This document shows, piece after piece, positions 44,588 through 53,247 of a DNA stretch of 64,000 nt (position 1 is its first letter; the number at the start of each line of letters is the position of its first letter). The position numbers and the translations under genes are program-made. This DNA comes from Streptomyces caniscabiei (lineage in GTDB: Bacteria; Actinomycetota; Actinomycetes; Streptomycetales; Streptomycetaceae). The stretch covers positions 62,001-126,000 of the forward strand of contig NZ_JABXWI010000019.1 in assembly GCF_014930365.1 (NCBI RefSeq). The letters run 5' to 3'. The notes below the pieces were generated by a model. The model saw only the letters and a program-made list of their open reading frames with translations. It was not told where the DNA came from and did not search any database.

Positions 44588-45913
44588 TCAGAGGTATTCG
44601 GGTGCGTCGATGCCGAGCAGGGACAGGCCGCCGGCCAGCACCGTCCCGGCGGCTTCGGCAAGAGCCAGCCGGGCGCGGTGGGCGGCCGAGGGTTTCTCGT
44701 CGCCGCGCGGCAGCACCGTGTGCTGGAAAGCGAGCAGGGCGTCGGCGAGGACGACCAGGTGCCGGGCGAGACGATCGGGAGCGCGGTGCGTGGCTGCTCG
44801 GGCGAGGGCGGACGGGTATTCGGTGAGGGCGCTGACGAGGGGGGTGGTCACGTCGGGGGTGGTGACGGCGGTGGGGGGTGCGGAGGGCGTGGTCGCAGCG
44901 TCTGGGGTGGTGACGGCGGCGGTTGGGCGAGAGGGGGGTGGGGTGTGGGGGGTGGGGGTGTGGGGGGTGGGGGTCTGCGGGGCGTCGGGGGTGTTCAGAT
45001 CGCCCGGGGCGCCGGTGAAACCGAGGGCCGCGGCGTTACGGGTGAGCGCGCGGGCTCGGGCGTGGGCGTAACGGACACGGAAGAGGGGGTTGGCCGCCCG
45101 CTGCACGAGGAGGTCCGCGGTGATCCGTGGGCGGTCGTGGGCGGCCGGGTGCAGAAGGGCCCAGCGGAGGGCGTCGGGGCCGAGGGGGGTGGGGTCTTCC
45201 GGGGCGGGGACCGGGCTGAGATCGATGGGGCTGATCGCCGGTTCGTCGAGAGAGGCGTGCTCGTGGAACTTCTCCGACCCTGTCCTTTCCCTTGCTCCTG
45301 CCACTGCCCTTGCCCTTGCCCCTGTGTCTTCGTCTTCGTCTGCCTCTGGGGCGGCATGGGGTCGGAGGTGGTGGACCTCGACTCGACCGCCTTGGCTGCC
45401 GACGATCCGTACGAGCGCGTCGGCTACGACCTCGGCGCGGATCTCGTACGGGATGCGCAACCGGACGAGGTGCCCGGCGAGGGCGTCGCTGTGGCCGTAC
45501 GGGAGCGGGGCGGGACCTTGACCTGGTTGGCCGGCTTGACCGAGGTGAGTGGCCTGGCCGGGTTGGCTGACCTGGCCCGATCGGGTGCCGTGGTCTCGCT
45601 GGATCTGGTGGACCAGGGCGGTGACGGCGGCCCGGTCGAGGTGAATGTTGAGGAAGCCGGGACCGGTGATCTCGACGGCGGCGACGCCGTCGGTACGGCT
45701 GAGGTGGGGTCGCAGGATCTCGGCAACCTGCAGTGGGGGCCGGCCGGCGGGCCGGGCGAGCTGCAGGGCGATGTTCGTGGCGTAGTCCCCACGTCCGCCG
45801 GGCCCGGGCGGAGTGACGACGGCGCGTGCGGGGACCGCCACGCTCAGCTCACCCTCGTCCACAGCACGACGCACCGCGCGCAGCACGGTGCGGGAGAGCT
45901 CGACGGGGGTCAC
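44588..45913 (-). CDS. nrtL: ArgS-related anticodon-binding protein NrtL
   Basis: A 441-residue relative of arginyl-tRNA synthetase. The N-terminal domain (about 1-85) matches the ArgRS Add-1 domain (RGDYATNIALQLAR, ITGPGFLNIHL), and the C-terminal DALR anticodon-binding domain has NPLFRVRYAHARARAL and a tail LLGIDAPEYL. The catalytic HIGH and KMSKS core is absent; the middle is a variable Pro/Thr/Gln-rich linker. It therefore cannot charge tRNA but may bind it. The GTG start at 45913 has no clear ribosome binding site. A tRNA-Arg(CCG) gene lies within 1 kb, and lysA follows directly. Function is unknown. Confidence 0.82.
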   Translation of the reverse strand: MTPVELSRTVLRAVRRAVDEGELSVAVPARAVVTPPGPGGRGDYATNIALQLARPAGRPPLQVAEILRPHLSRTDGVAAVEITGPGFLNIHLDRAAVTALVHQIQRDHGTRSGQVSQPGQATHLGQAGQPGQGPAPLPYGHSDALAGHLVRLRIPYEIRAEVVADALVRIVGSQGGRVEVHHLRPHAAPEADEDEDTGARARAVAGARERTGSEKFHEHASLDEPAISPIDLSPVPAPEDPTPLGPDALRWALLHPAAHDRPRITADLLVQRAANPLFRVRYAHARARALTRNAAALGFTGAPGDLNTPDAPQTPTPHTPTPHTPPPSRPTAAVTTPDAATTPSAPPTAVTTPDVTTPLVSALTEYPSALARAATHRAPDRLARHLVVLADALLAFQHTVLPRGDEKPSAAHRARLALAEAAGTVLAGGLSLLGIDAPEYL

Positions 45914-46105
45914 GGGACAAGCGTATGGGAGGAGGGGGGTGGGTATGCGAGCCGGTTTACCCCGGGGTCCGCGATGTGGACGGCGGGGCTGGACTGAATA
46001 GGGGGCGCGGCGGGAGCGGGCGTGCCGGAGTGGGAGACGGCAGGGGGTCACCGGGACGGAAGCTCAGGGAGATCACTGAACCACTCGCCCCTCAACACAC
46101 GACCG

Positions 46106-46669
46106 TCAACTTCCGGTGCGACCGGCGCGCTCCGCGCGTTCGGCGGGCTCACTCGCGTTCCCGACGCCGCCGGCCGGGGCACTGGTGGAGGCGGGGCCGG
46201 GGGTGGTGGTGACGTTGGTGCCGGTGCCGATGTTGTTGGCGGAGACGCCGTTGGCGGCAGCGGGACTGTCAGGGAGGCTGTCGCCCCCGTCACGGGAACG
46301 CTCGACCAACTGCCTTACCAGGGCGACGAGTTCGCTGGGCTCGAAGGGCTTGGCGAGAAACGCGTCGACACCGACGTCGAGTCCCGCCTCGACCTCGTAC
46401 TGGGTACAGGCGCTGACGATGGCGAGAGGGAGACGCCGTGTCCGCGGGTCCCCACGGAGCTGGGCGGCGGTACGGAGTCCGTCGAGCCGAGGCATGACGA
46501 CGTCGAGGGTGATGAGGTCGGGCCGCACCTGATGCACGACATCAAGGCACTCGGCACCATCGGCCGCGGTCACCACCTCGAAGCCCTCCAGCTCGAGGTT
46601 GACCCTGATCAGCTGCCGGATGACCTTGTTGTCGTCCACAACAAGCACCCGGCCGGACGCGCCTGGCAC
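46106..46669 (-). CDS. Single-domain response regulator (CheY-like) with disordered tail
   Basis: A 187-residue protein. Residues 3-118 are a receiver domain with acidic residues in RVLVVDDNKVIRQ, the phosphoacceptor Asp in LITLDVVMPRLDG, and the Lys of FLAKPFEP. No DNA-binding output follows; the last 65 residues are Ser, Thr, Ala and Gly rich. The start is uncertain: a GTG at 46669 directly before the domain has no ribosome binding site, and a GTG at 46723 with AGGGG would add 18 residues. No kinase is adjacent. Confidence 0.8.
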   Translation of the reverse strand: MPGASGRVLVVDDNKVIRQLIRVNLELEGFEVVTAADGAECLDVVHQVRPDLITLDVVMPRLDGLRTAAQLRGDPRTRRLPLAIVSACTQYEVEAGLDVGVDAFLAKPFEPSELVALVRQLVERSRDGGDSLPDSPAAANGVSANNIGTGTNVTTTPGPASTSAPAGGVGNASEPAERAERAGRTGS

Positions 46670-46842
46670 AACTCGAGAGTAGGTCCGCGCCCACCGCCGC
46701 GTCCGGGTTTTCCCCACTTCCACCCCCTGCGGGCGACGCCCGGCCCCTCAACCCCGCTCTCACCCCGGCAAAACCCGTTCATGATCTCCCTTGGAGAGCT
46801 GGTAGGGTTCTACCCGTCGCCGCCACACAAGGCGCCCGACAC

Positions 46843-46914
46843 GCCCCCGTAGCTCAGGGGATAGAGCAACGGCCTCCGGAGCCGTGTGCGCAGGTTCGAA
46901 TCCTGCCGGGGGCA
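46843..46914 (+). tRNA. tRNA-Arg (anticodon CCG)
   Basis: A standard cloverleaf: acceptor stem GCCCCCG/CGGGGGC with discriminator A, D arm AGCTCAGGGGATAGAGCA, anticodon stem ACGGC/GCCGT with loop CTCCGGA (anticodon CCG, reading CGG), and T arm GCAGG-TTCGAAT-CCTGC. CCA is not encoded. CGG is a common arginine codon in this G+C-rich genome. A terminator follows 17 bases later. Confidence 0.97.
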
Positions 46915-46931
46915 CCCTGTATGAGGTGCCC

Positions 46932-46973
46932 AAAGACCCCGTCACCAGCGGAAACGCTGAGGCCGGGGTCTTT
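46932..46973 (+). terminator. Tiered hairpin terminator after tRNA-Arg
   Basis: AAAGACCCCG pairs with CGGGGTCTTT, and an inner CAGCG-GAAA-CGCTG hairpin lies between them, separated by four unpaired bases on each side. The TTT at the 3' side completes an intrinsic terminator for the tRNA transcript. Confidence 0.85.
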
Positions 46974-47191
46974 GCTTATGGGGCTGTCCCGTAGTCCGGG
47001 CTTCGTCGTGGACCTGCGTTGTTCAGTTGGTGGGCATTGGGTTGTGGCTGGTCAGCGGTGGAGCTTGATGGGTTGGTCGGGGCGCGGGCTGTTGAGTGGT
47101 TGGGCTTCGGGTGTCTGTTGATTGGCTCAGTGTCAGTTCAGCAGTAGGTCGGCAACCTTCGGTGGTGTGGCTGGTCGTCGGGCGCGATGGC

Positions 47192-47551
47192 TCAGGGGGA
47201 AGTGCGGCGGGCCGGTGGGGTGAAGAGGTAGAGGTCGAGGATGGGGGGCATGGGGGCTACGCCCGGGCCGCCGGAGCGGACCCAGGTGGCTATGTCCTCC
47301 GTGGCTTCGGGGTCGTTGACCAGGCCCAGCCAGACGGGGCGGGCGCCTGCGGCTCGGCCTGCTGCCGAGGGTTGGACGACGATCACGTTCGCCTGGTCGC
47401 AGGCGTCCAGGCAGGCCGAGATGCGGGTGGGGACGAGGGATTTGAGGCGGGTGGTCTGGGCCTCGTGGTCCACGCCCGGGAGTTTGGGGGTGCCGCAGCA
47501 GCAGTCCCGGCAGACCGTTACCCGGCAGGGGGCGGGTTGAGGGGGGCGCAT
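47192..47551 (-). CDS. Thioredoxin-like (2Fe-2S) ferredoxin-type protein
   Basis: A 119-residue protein. Cysteines are clustered at RVTVCRDCCCG near the N-terminus and in SACLDACDQANVIVVQP in the middle, a pattern like thin thioredoxin-fold [2Fe-2S] ferredoxins. The later segment WLGLVNDPEATEDIATWV also fits that group. It may carry electrons, but no partner gene is adjacent. The ATG at 47551 has a weak GAGG upstream. Confidence 0.7.
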   Translation of the reverse strand: MRPPQPAPCRVTVCRDCCCGTPKLPGVDHEAQTTRLKSLVPTRISACLDACDQANVIVVQPSAAGRAAGARPVWLGLVNDPEATEDIATWVRSGGPGVAPMPPILDLYLFTPPARRTSP

Positions 47552-47892
47552 CGTCCGGTGGCCTCGTGGGGTGCGGGGGTGGGGTGAACTGGGCTTTTGC
47601 TGCTGGATTTTACTTGTCGCCGCCGCCCCGACCTTCCGTCATGCTGACCGCCGCCTCGTAGAGCAAGCGGGCGTGACGCGGCCGACGTGCCCGACTCGGT
47701 GATCGGCGCCCGAGGCGGGGTGAGCATCGCCCCTGAGGCGCTGGCACACCGCCACTGCGCCGCCCATCGGGGCCGAACACGTTGCGCACGCTGTGGCAGA
47801 TGGGCTTCACCCGTGACGACCGGCTGGCCCGGCTGCCCGTTCCCGCGGGTGCTCTGGGGCCGCCGCCGACAGGGTCGACCGGTCCTCCGCTA
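47552..47892. other. 341-base gap before the large signalling gene
   Basis: Several frames stay open because of the G+C content, but none gives a product I recognise. It includes the 3' side of the large minus-strand PP2C gene, which ends at 47893, and the promoter of the ferredoxin-like gene. I see no hairpin of note. Confidence 0.35.
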
Positions 47893-50800
47893 TCACGGTC
47901 GGGGCAGGGGCTGTTCCGTCCAGATGGTCTTGCCGTCGGGGGTGTAGCGCGTGCCCCAGCGTTCGGTGAGCTGGGCCACGAGGAAGAGGCCCCGGCCGCC
48001 CTCGTCCTCGGTGCGGGCGCGGCGCAGCCGGGGTGAGGTGCCGCTGCCGTCGTAGACCTCGCAGATCAGGGCGCGGTCGCGCAGGAGGCGGAGCTGGACC
48101 GGGCCGGTGGCGTGGCGGATGGCGTTGGTGACGAGTTCGCTGGCCACCAGTTCGGTGGTGAAGGCCAGTTCGTCCAGTCCCCAGGCGGCGAGCTGCCCGG
48201 TGACGGCCTCGCGGGCGCGGGAGACGACCGCCGGGTCGCTGGGCAGGTCCCACTGGGCGACCCGCTCCGGGCCCAGCGTGTTCGTGCGGGCGACGAGCAG
48301 GGCCACGTCGTCACAGGGCCGGGCGGGGAGCAGAGCGTCGAGGACGGCCTCGCAGGTGTCCTCGGGGGCGCGGTCGGGGCGGGCCAGCACGGTACGGAGC
48401 ATGTCGAGGCCGGTGTCGATGTCGCGGTGGCGGTCCTCGACCAGGCCGTCGGTGTAGAGGACCAGTTGGCTGCCCTCGGCCAGTTCGAGCTCGATCGTCT
48501 CGAAGGGCATGCCGCCGAGGCCCAGCGGCGGCCCCGAGGGCAGGTCGACGAACTCCACCGTCCCGTCGGGGGCGACCACCGCCGGCAGCGGGTGCCCGGC
48601 GCGGGTGAGGGCGCAGTGTCGGGACACCGGGTCGTAGACGGCGTACAGGCAGGTCGCGCCGACGATGCCGGAGTCCTCGTGGGTGTTCTCCACCGCCCAG
48701 CCCTCGCCGCGGTCGAGGCGGCCGACGAGGTCGTCGAGGTGGGTGAGCAGTTCGTCCGGGGGCAGGTCGAGGGCGCAGAAGTTGTGGACGGCGGTGCGCA
48801 GTCGGCCCATGGTCGCGGCGGCGTGCAGGCCGTGGCCGACGACGTCGCCGACGACGAGGGCGACCCGGGCGCCGGAGAGCGGGATGACGTCGAACCAGTC
48901 GCCGCCGACGCCCGCCTGGGCGGGGAGGTAGCGGTAGGCGACGTCGACCGCGCTCTGTTCGGGGCGGCCGCGCGGCAGCAGGCTGCGTTGCAGGGCGAGG
49001 GCGGTGTTGTGCTCGCGGGTGTAGCGGCGGGCGTTGTCGATGCAGATGGCCGCGCGGCCGACCAGTTCCTGGGCCAGCGACAGGTCGTCGTCCTCGAACG
49101 GGGCGGGCTGCTCGGAGCGGTAGAAGCTGACGACGCCGAGGGTCGCGCCACGTGCGCGCAGCGGCACGGTGATCAGGGAGTGGATGCCGGCGGCGAGGGC
49201 GCGCTCCAGCCGGGCCGGGTCCTGGGCGAGCCAGCCGCCCGCCTCCGCGAGGACGGGTTCCAGCACCGAGCGGCCGGTCTCCCAGCTGCGGGCCTGCGGG
49301 GTGGAGGGGACGTAGCGCACGGGGTCCCCGACCTCGTACAGGTGCGATTCCTCGTGTACGGCGCTCAGCGCGACCCGGCGCAGCCGGGTGCCGGGGCCGA
49401 GGGGCTCCGGCTCGTCGCCGAGGAGGACGGAGACGGGCAGGTCCACGGCCGCGAAGTCGGCGAACCGGGGGACGGCGACCTCGGCGAGTTCCTCCGCGGT
49501 ACGGGTGACGTCGAGCGTGGTGCCGATGCGGACTCCGGCGTCGTGCAGCAGTTCGAGGCGCCGACGCGCGAGGACGGCGAGACGGCCGACCCCGGGTTCA
49601 CCGATGAGGAGCAGCCAGGCGTCGGGGGTGGAGGTTTCGGGGGTGGAGGTTTCGGGGGTGGTGGCTTCAGGGGGCGTGGTTCCGCGGGTGGTGTTTCCGG
49701 GGGGTGCGGTTCCGGAGGGTGCGGTTCCGGGGGGTGCGTCGGGTTCGTGCGGGGTGGGTTCGTACGGGGCCGGGTGGGGCGGTGGGGGTGTGAGAGTCGG
49801 GCGGGGGCCGGGGCGGAGGAGGACCGGTGGGGATGACGGGGCGGGGGTGGTGGTGGGTCGGGGGGCGAGTGTGGGGGTGAGGGACGGCGCGGGGGGCTGT
49901 CGTCTGGTGGTGGGAGAGAGGGGCTGCGGTGCGGGCGGGGGCGAGGACCGGCGTGCCGTCGCGGGCGCGGGGCGGTGCGGGCGGGGGCGCGTCGGGGGGT
50001 GCGGCGGCGGGGCTTCGGCGGGCGGGGCCAGTTGTGTGTGGCGGATGTGGGGGCCGCCCAGGACGCGGGCCTCGACGACGACGCCGGTCTCGCCCGACTC
50101 GCTCATGATCGGGCGGCGCAGGAGGGTGGCGACGCGGTTGCCGGAGAGGGTGACCTCGTCGAGGGTGCGGTGCGGGGAGGCGATGAGTTCCTCGGCCTTC
50201 TCCCGGAGGATGGCCAGGTCGACGCGGCCGAGCGTCTCGGCGTACCTGCCCTCGCCGTCGGGCGGCCAGGAGGGCCGCTCGGGTTGGCGGGGCCAGGTGG
50301 CGGTGCCCGGGGCCACGGCGGAGGGGGAAGCGGATGCGGATGCGGGATCGGATGCGGGATCGGATGCGCTGGGAAATACGCCCGCACCGGGGCCCGAGCC
50401 GGGGCCGGGGCCCGCGGTGGCGCGGGCGGCTCGGCGGTAGGCGGCGAGGAGGGCGCGTTCGCGTTCCGTGGCCTGTTCCAGGAGGGCGGCCTCGATGTCG
50501 TGGGCGGCCTCCCGGACGAGCCGCAGCATGGTGGGGTCGCCGTCGTCGCGCAGACAGGTGAGGTCGAGGACGGCCTCGACGCGGCCGCTGAGCGGGTTGC
50601 GGATGGGGGCGCCGGCGCAGGCGAACGGGGAGAGGCAGTCGGCGAAGTGTTCCCGGCCGAGGACGAGGACGGGTTGCCGCTCGGCGAGGGCGGTGCCCAC
50701 GCCGTTGGTGCCGGCGGCGGCCTCGGAGGCGCAGAAACCGGGGGCGAAGTTCACCTCGTCGAGCCGGGTGAGGAGCTGGCGGTCGCCACCGTGTCGCTGG

Positions 50801-51102
50801 ACCATGCGGGCCTGTCCGTCGCAGAGCACGACGGTCATGCTGACGTGCGCGAGGGACGCGGTGAGCCGGGTGAGTACCGGGTCGGCGGCGCGCAGGAACG
50901 GGTCCTCCATGGCCAGGTCCGGCACGAAGGGGACCAGCAGCCGGTGGGGTTCCAGGCCGGCGGAACGGCAGCGCTTCCAGGAGTCGAGGACCGGGTCACG
51001 GACGTCGGAGTCGACGTGCGCGCCCGCGAGGAAACGTTCATGGGCATCGACGAGACCGCCGATGTCGTCCCAGGAGACGGACAACGGGATCACTTCCCTC
51101 AC
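47893..51102 (-). CDS. GAF - PP2C (SpoIIE) - HATPase signalling protein
   Basis: A 1069-residue regulator. Residues about 35-215 match the AcoR-type N-terminal GAF region of sigma54 activators (GTNGVGTALAE, EHFADCLSPFACAGAPI), but no AAA+ domain follows. A long Pro/Thr/Ala-rich linker spans about 365-495. Then come a second GAF domain (about 500-665, CIDNARRYTREHN at its end), a SpoIIE-type PP2C phosphatase (about 670-880, with GGDWFDVIPL and VGDVVGHGLHAA) and a C-terminal RsbW-like HATPase (about 890-1069, ELVTNAIRHA). Such proteins control anti-sigma factor antagonists. A GTG at 51093 is an alternative start. Confidence 0.88.
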   Translation of the reverse strand: MREVIPLSVSWDDIGGLVDAHERFLAGAHVDSDVRDPVLDSWKRCRSAGLEPHRLLVPFVPDLAMEDPFLRAADPVLTRLTASLAHVSMTVVLCDGQARMVQRHGGDRQLLTRLDEVNFAPGFCASEAAAGTNGVGTALAERQPVLVLGREHFADCLSPFACAGAPIRNPLSGRVEAVLDLTCLRDDGDPTMLRLVREAAHDIEAALLEQATERERALLAAYRRAARATAGPGPGSGPGAGVFPSASDPASDPASASASPSAVAPGTATWPRQPERPSWPPDGEGRYAETLGRVDLAILREKAEELIASPHRTLDEVTLSGNRVATLLRRPIMSESGETGVVVEARVLGGPHIRHTQLAPPAEAPPPHPPTRPRPHRPAPATARRSSPPPAPQPLSPTTRRQPPAPSLTPTLAPRPTTTPAPSSPPVLLRPGPRPTLTPPPPHPAPYEPTPHEPDAPPGTAPSGTAPPGNTTRGTTPPEATTPETSTPETSTPDAWLLLIGEPGVGRLAVLARRRLELLHDAGVRIGTTLDVTRTAEELAEVAVPRFADFAAVDLPVSVLLGDEPEPLGPGTRLRRVALSAVHEESHLYEVGDPVRYVPSTPQARSWETGRSVLEPVLAEAGGWLAQDPARLERALAAGIHSLITVPLRARGATLGVVSFYRSEQPAPFEDDDLSLAQELVGRAAICIDNARRYTREHNTALALQRSLLPRGRPEQSAVDVAYRYLPAQAGVGGDWFDVIPLSGARVALVVGDVVGHGLHAAATMGRLRTAVHNFCALDLPPDELLTHLDDLVGRLDRGEGWAVENTHEDSGIVGATCLYAVYDPVSRHCALTRAGHPLPAVVAPDGTVEFVDLPSGPPLGLGGMPFETIELELAEGSQLVLYTDGLVEDRHRDIDTGLDMLRTVLARPDRAPEDTCEAVLDALLPARPCDDVALLVARTNTLGPERVAQWDLPSDPAVVSRAREAVTGQLAAWGLDELAFTTELVASELVTNAIRHATGPVQLRLLRDRALICEVYDGSGTSPRLRRARTEDEGGRGLFLVAQLTERWGTRYTPDGKTIWTEQPLPRP

Positions 51103-51583
51103 CTGCGCACGACCCGCCGCACCCCGCCACCGGACGCGCCCACGGGCCGCCTGCCAGGCGCTACAACCCTAGACCTTGGGTGACGCATATCACAACGGCG
51201 GGGTGGGGCGGGCCGGGTGGGGAGGTTGTGGGTGGGTGAGGCTTGCGCGGGGATGGGGGGGGTGGGCGGCTTTGCTTTCGGTGGAGTCGGGCGCAGCGGG
51301 GTGGGGGGAGGGTGGCGCAGGGGTGGGTGGTGTCCCCGCCGCGGGGGGTTTGGGAGTGACTTGTGTCTCATGTGGGATGGTGGGGTGCGGCGGGTCTCGG
51401 CGGCGGAGCCGCTGTTCGGACGCGGTGTCGTCGTTCTCGCGGTGGCAGGAGTTCGGGCGGTGCATACCGGGGAGTCATTTGGGGTGGGAACGGTCCTGGG
51501 GTTCCCTTCGTTCTTGACTTGCCCTGCCTCCGCCGGCGCGGTCCCCCGCCGTACCGACGCGACGCGGAAGGACGACGTGCCCT
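51103..51583. other. Divergent gap between the PP2C gene and the LPG-synthase-like gene
   Basis: 481 bases with no recognisable gene. The part from 51190 to 51370 is a G-rich, T-interspersed stretch with repeated GGTGGG and GGGGTGG on the plus strand, which could form G-quadruplexes. It should contain both promoters. Confidence 0.4.
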
Positions 51584-52882
51584 TTGTTCCCGCTCCCGCT
51601 CGACGCGCCGCCCCCCTCGCGGCCCACCCCGTCCCCGGTCCCCGATCCGCTCACCCTGATACCCAGCCCGGCCCGTCCCGTGGACCCGCCGGTGCCGGCC
51701 TCTCCGCCACGCGCCCTCACGCCCGACGCGGAGCCTGCGCCGGAGTCCGCCCCGGCGCCTGAGCCGACGCCGCTTCCCGGCCACACCTCGGTGCGCCCCT
51801 CCCCCGACCTGCACGACCCCGTCGCCCCCTGCGACTCCGTCACCTCCTGCGATCCCGATCCCTCCTGTCCCACGGGCTCCCACCCGAGCCGGCTCATGGC
51901 TCTGCTGCCCGGCAGGCTCCGGGCACTGCTTCCCGCCCGGACGCCCGCCAACGGCCGACGGCTGCGGTTGGCGCTCACGATGCTGCCGCTGGTGCTGCTC
52001 GGCATCTGGGCGGCGGTCGACTGGCGGACCGTGCACGGCGGTGCCGTACGGCTGGCGTCGGCCGATCCGCGGTGGCTGCTGGCCGGGGTGTTCTTCACCG
52101 CCCTGTGCTCGGTGGCCTCCGCGTGCGTACGGCAGGGCGCGGTGCCCGAACGGCTGCCGCGGGGCCAGTTGCTGGCGACGCAGTTCGCGGCCGGGGCGGC
52201 GGGGCACGCGCTGCCGGGCAACATCGGCGCCCACGCCGTCGTCCTGCGCTTCCTGCGGCGCCGGGGCATCCCCCTCGCCCGTGCCACGTCCTCGCTCGCC
52301 CTCTACTCGGCGGTCAAACCCGTGGCCAAGACGCTGGTGATCGTCGCCTTCGTCGTCGCCTTCCCGGGCACGCTGCGCCTGACCGAACTGCTTCCCAAGG
52401 GCGAGACGCTCGCCCTGATCGGCGCGATCACCGGCGTCAGCCTCGCCGCCCTGGTCACACTGATCACGACCGTACGGCCGTTGCGGCGTCCCCTGATCGG
52501 AGGACTGCGGACCGCCCTCACCGACACCCGGATCGTGCACGGCCGCCCCGTCCGCGCGCTCGCCCTGTGGGGCGGGGCCGCCGCCTTCCCCCTGTGCCAG
52601 GGGGCCGTGGTCGCGTCGGTGGGCTCCTCGCTCGGGCTGCCCGTGTCCTGGCCGCAGATGCTCTTCGCCTACCTCGTCGCCAGCACGGCCGCCGGTGCCG
52701 TGCCCGCGCCGGGCGGCCTCGGGCCGATGGACGCGGCGCTCGTCTTCACCCTGGTCGCCTTCGGCGCGCCGGCGACCCTGGCGACCACCACGGTCATCGG
52801 CTACCGCGTGCTCACCGTCTGGCTGCCCCTTCTGCCGGGCACGCTCGTCCTCTCGGCGTTGGTGCGGGCGAAGGTGCTCTGA
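51584..52882 (+). CDS. LPG-synthase-type (UPF0104) integral membrane protein
   Basis: A membrane protein with about eight predicted helices in its last 315 residues, matching the lysylphosphatidylglycerol synthase transmembrane region (flippase-like part), with GHALPGNIGAHAVVLRFLRR and PGGLGPMDAALVFTL. The soluble aminoacyl transfer domain of full MprF is absent, as in many stand-alone UPF0104 proteins. The N-terminal 105 residues are Pro-rich and poorly conserved. The start is unclear: TTG at 51584 gives 432 residues, and ATG at 51896 gives 328. A lipid flippase role is inferred. Confidence 0.75.
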   Translation: MFPLPLDAPPPSRPTPSPVPDPLTLIPSPARPVDPPVPASPPRALTPDAEPAPESAPAPEPTPLPGHTSVRPSPDLHDPVAPCDSVTSCDPDPSCPTGSHPSRLMALLPGRLRALLPARTPANGRRLRLALTMLPLVLLGIWAAVDWRTVHGGAVRLASADPRWLLAGVFFTALCSVASACVRQGAVPERLPRGQLLATQFAAGAAGHALPGNIGAHAVVLRFLRRRGIPLARATSSLALYSAVKPVAKTLVIVAFVVAFPGTLRLTELLPKGETLALIGAITGVSLAALVTLITTVRPLRRPLIGGLRTALTDTRIVHGRPVRALALWGGAAAFPLCQGAVVASVGSSLGLPVSWPQMLFAYLVASTAAGAVPAPGGLGPMDAALVFTLVAFGAPATLATTTVIGYRVLTVWLPLLPGTLVLSALVRAKVL

Positions 52883-53247
52883 GCGGGCGGAGCGGGGTGG
52901 CGCGCGATGCGCGCTGCGGCTCGGGTGCGCAAGGGCTCCCGGGGCGCTGCGGATCGCGGTGCGCGCGCTGCGGCGTCGCGACGGGCTACGGGTCACGAGG
53001 GACTTCGGCGTCACGAGGGGCTACGGCGTCACAAGGGACTTCGGCATCACAAGGAGCTACGGCGTCACAAGGGACTTCGGCGTCACAAGGGGCTACGGCG
53101 TCACGAGGGGCTACGGGTCGTGCTGCGCTGTGCTGCGCGCTCGGGCGTGCCTGTGAGACACCCTCCCCGGGTGCGTCCTAGCAGTTGAAGCGGGAACTAT
53201 CTCTGGAACAGGAGGATGGGGCGGGGCCGGCAGGTTGGGGAGGGCGC
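52883..53247. other. Upstream region of the ketosynthase gene
   Basis: 365 bases without a gene. It holds the 18-base tandem repeat at 52982-53118 and ends with the ribosome binding site GGGGAGGGCGC of the ketosynthase. The stop of the LPG-synthase-like gene is directly at its left edge, with no clear terminator hairpin. Confidence 0.5.
52982..53118. repeat. 18-bp tandem repeat, about 7.5 copies
   Basis: Units of GGGACTTCGGCGTCACAA and GGGGCTACGGCGTCACGA follow each other in exact 18-base phase for six full copies, with partial copies at both ends. ACTTCGG and GCTACGG forms partly alternate, as if a 36-base dimer had been amplified. Any reading frame gives a six-residue repeat, but no ribosome binding site or start suggests that it is translated. 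Confidence 0.88.

Noticed and set aside
42816..45071. 751-codon plus-strand ORF opposite lysA and nrtL
   Set aside because: Shadow of lysA; no domain is seen and its start lies in the 21-bp repeat region.
51368..53014. 548-codon minus-strand ORF opposite the LPG-synthase-like gene
   Set aside because: The product is Arg/Gly/Gln-rich without domains, and the plus strand gives a membrane protein with family motifs.
52982..53118. CRISPR array
   Set aside because: The 18-base units are directly adjacent with no unique spacers, so this is a simple tandem repeat.
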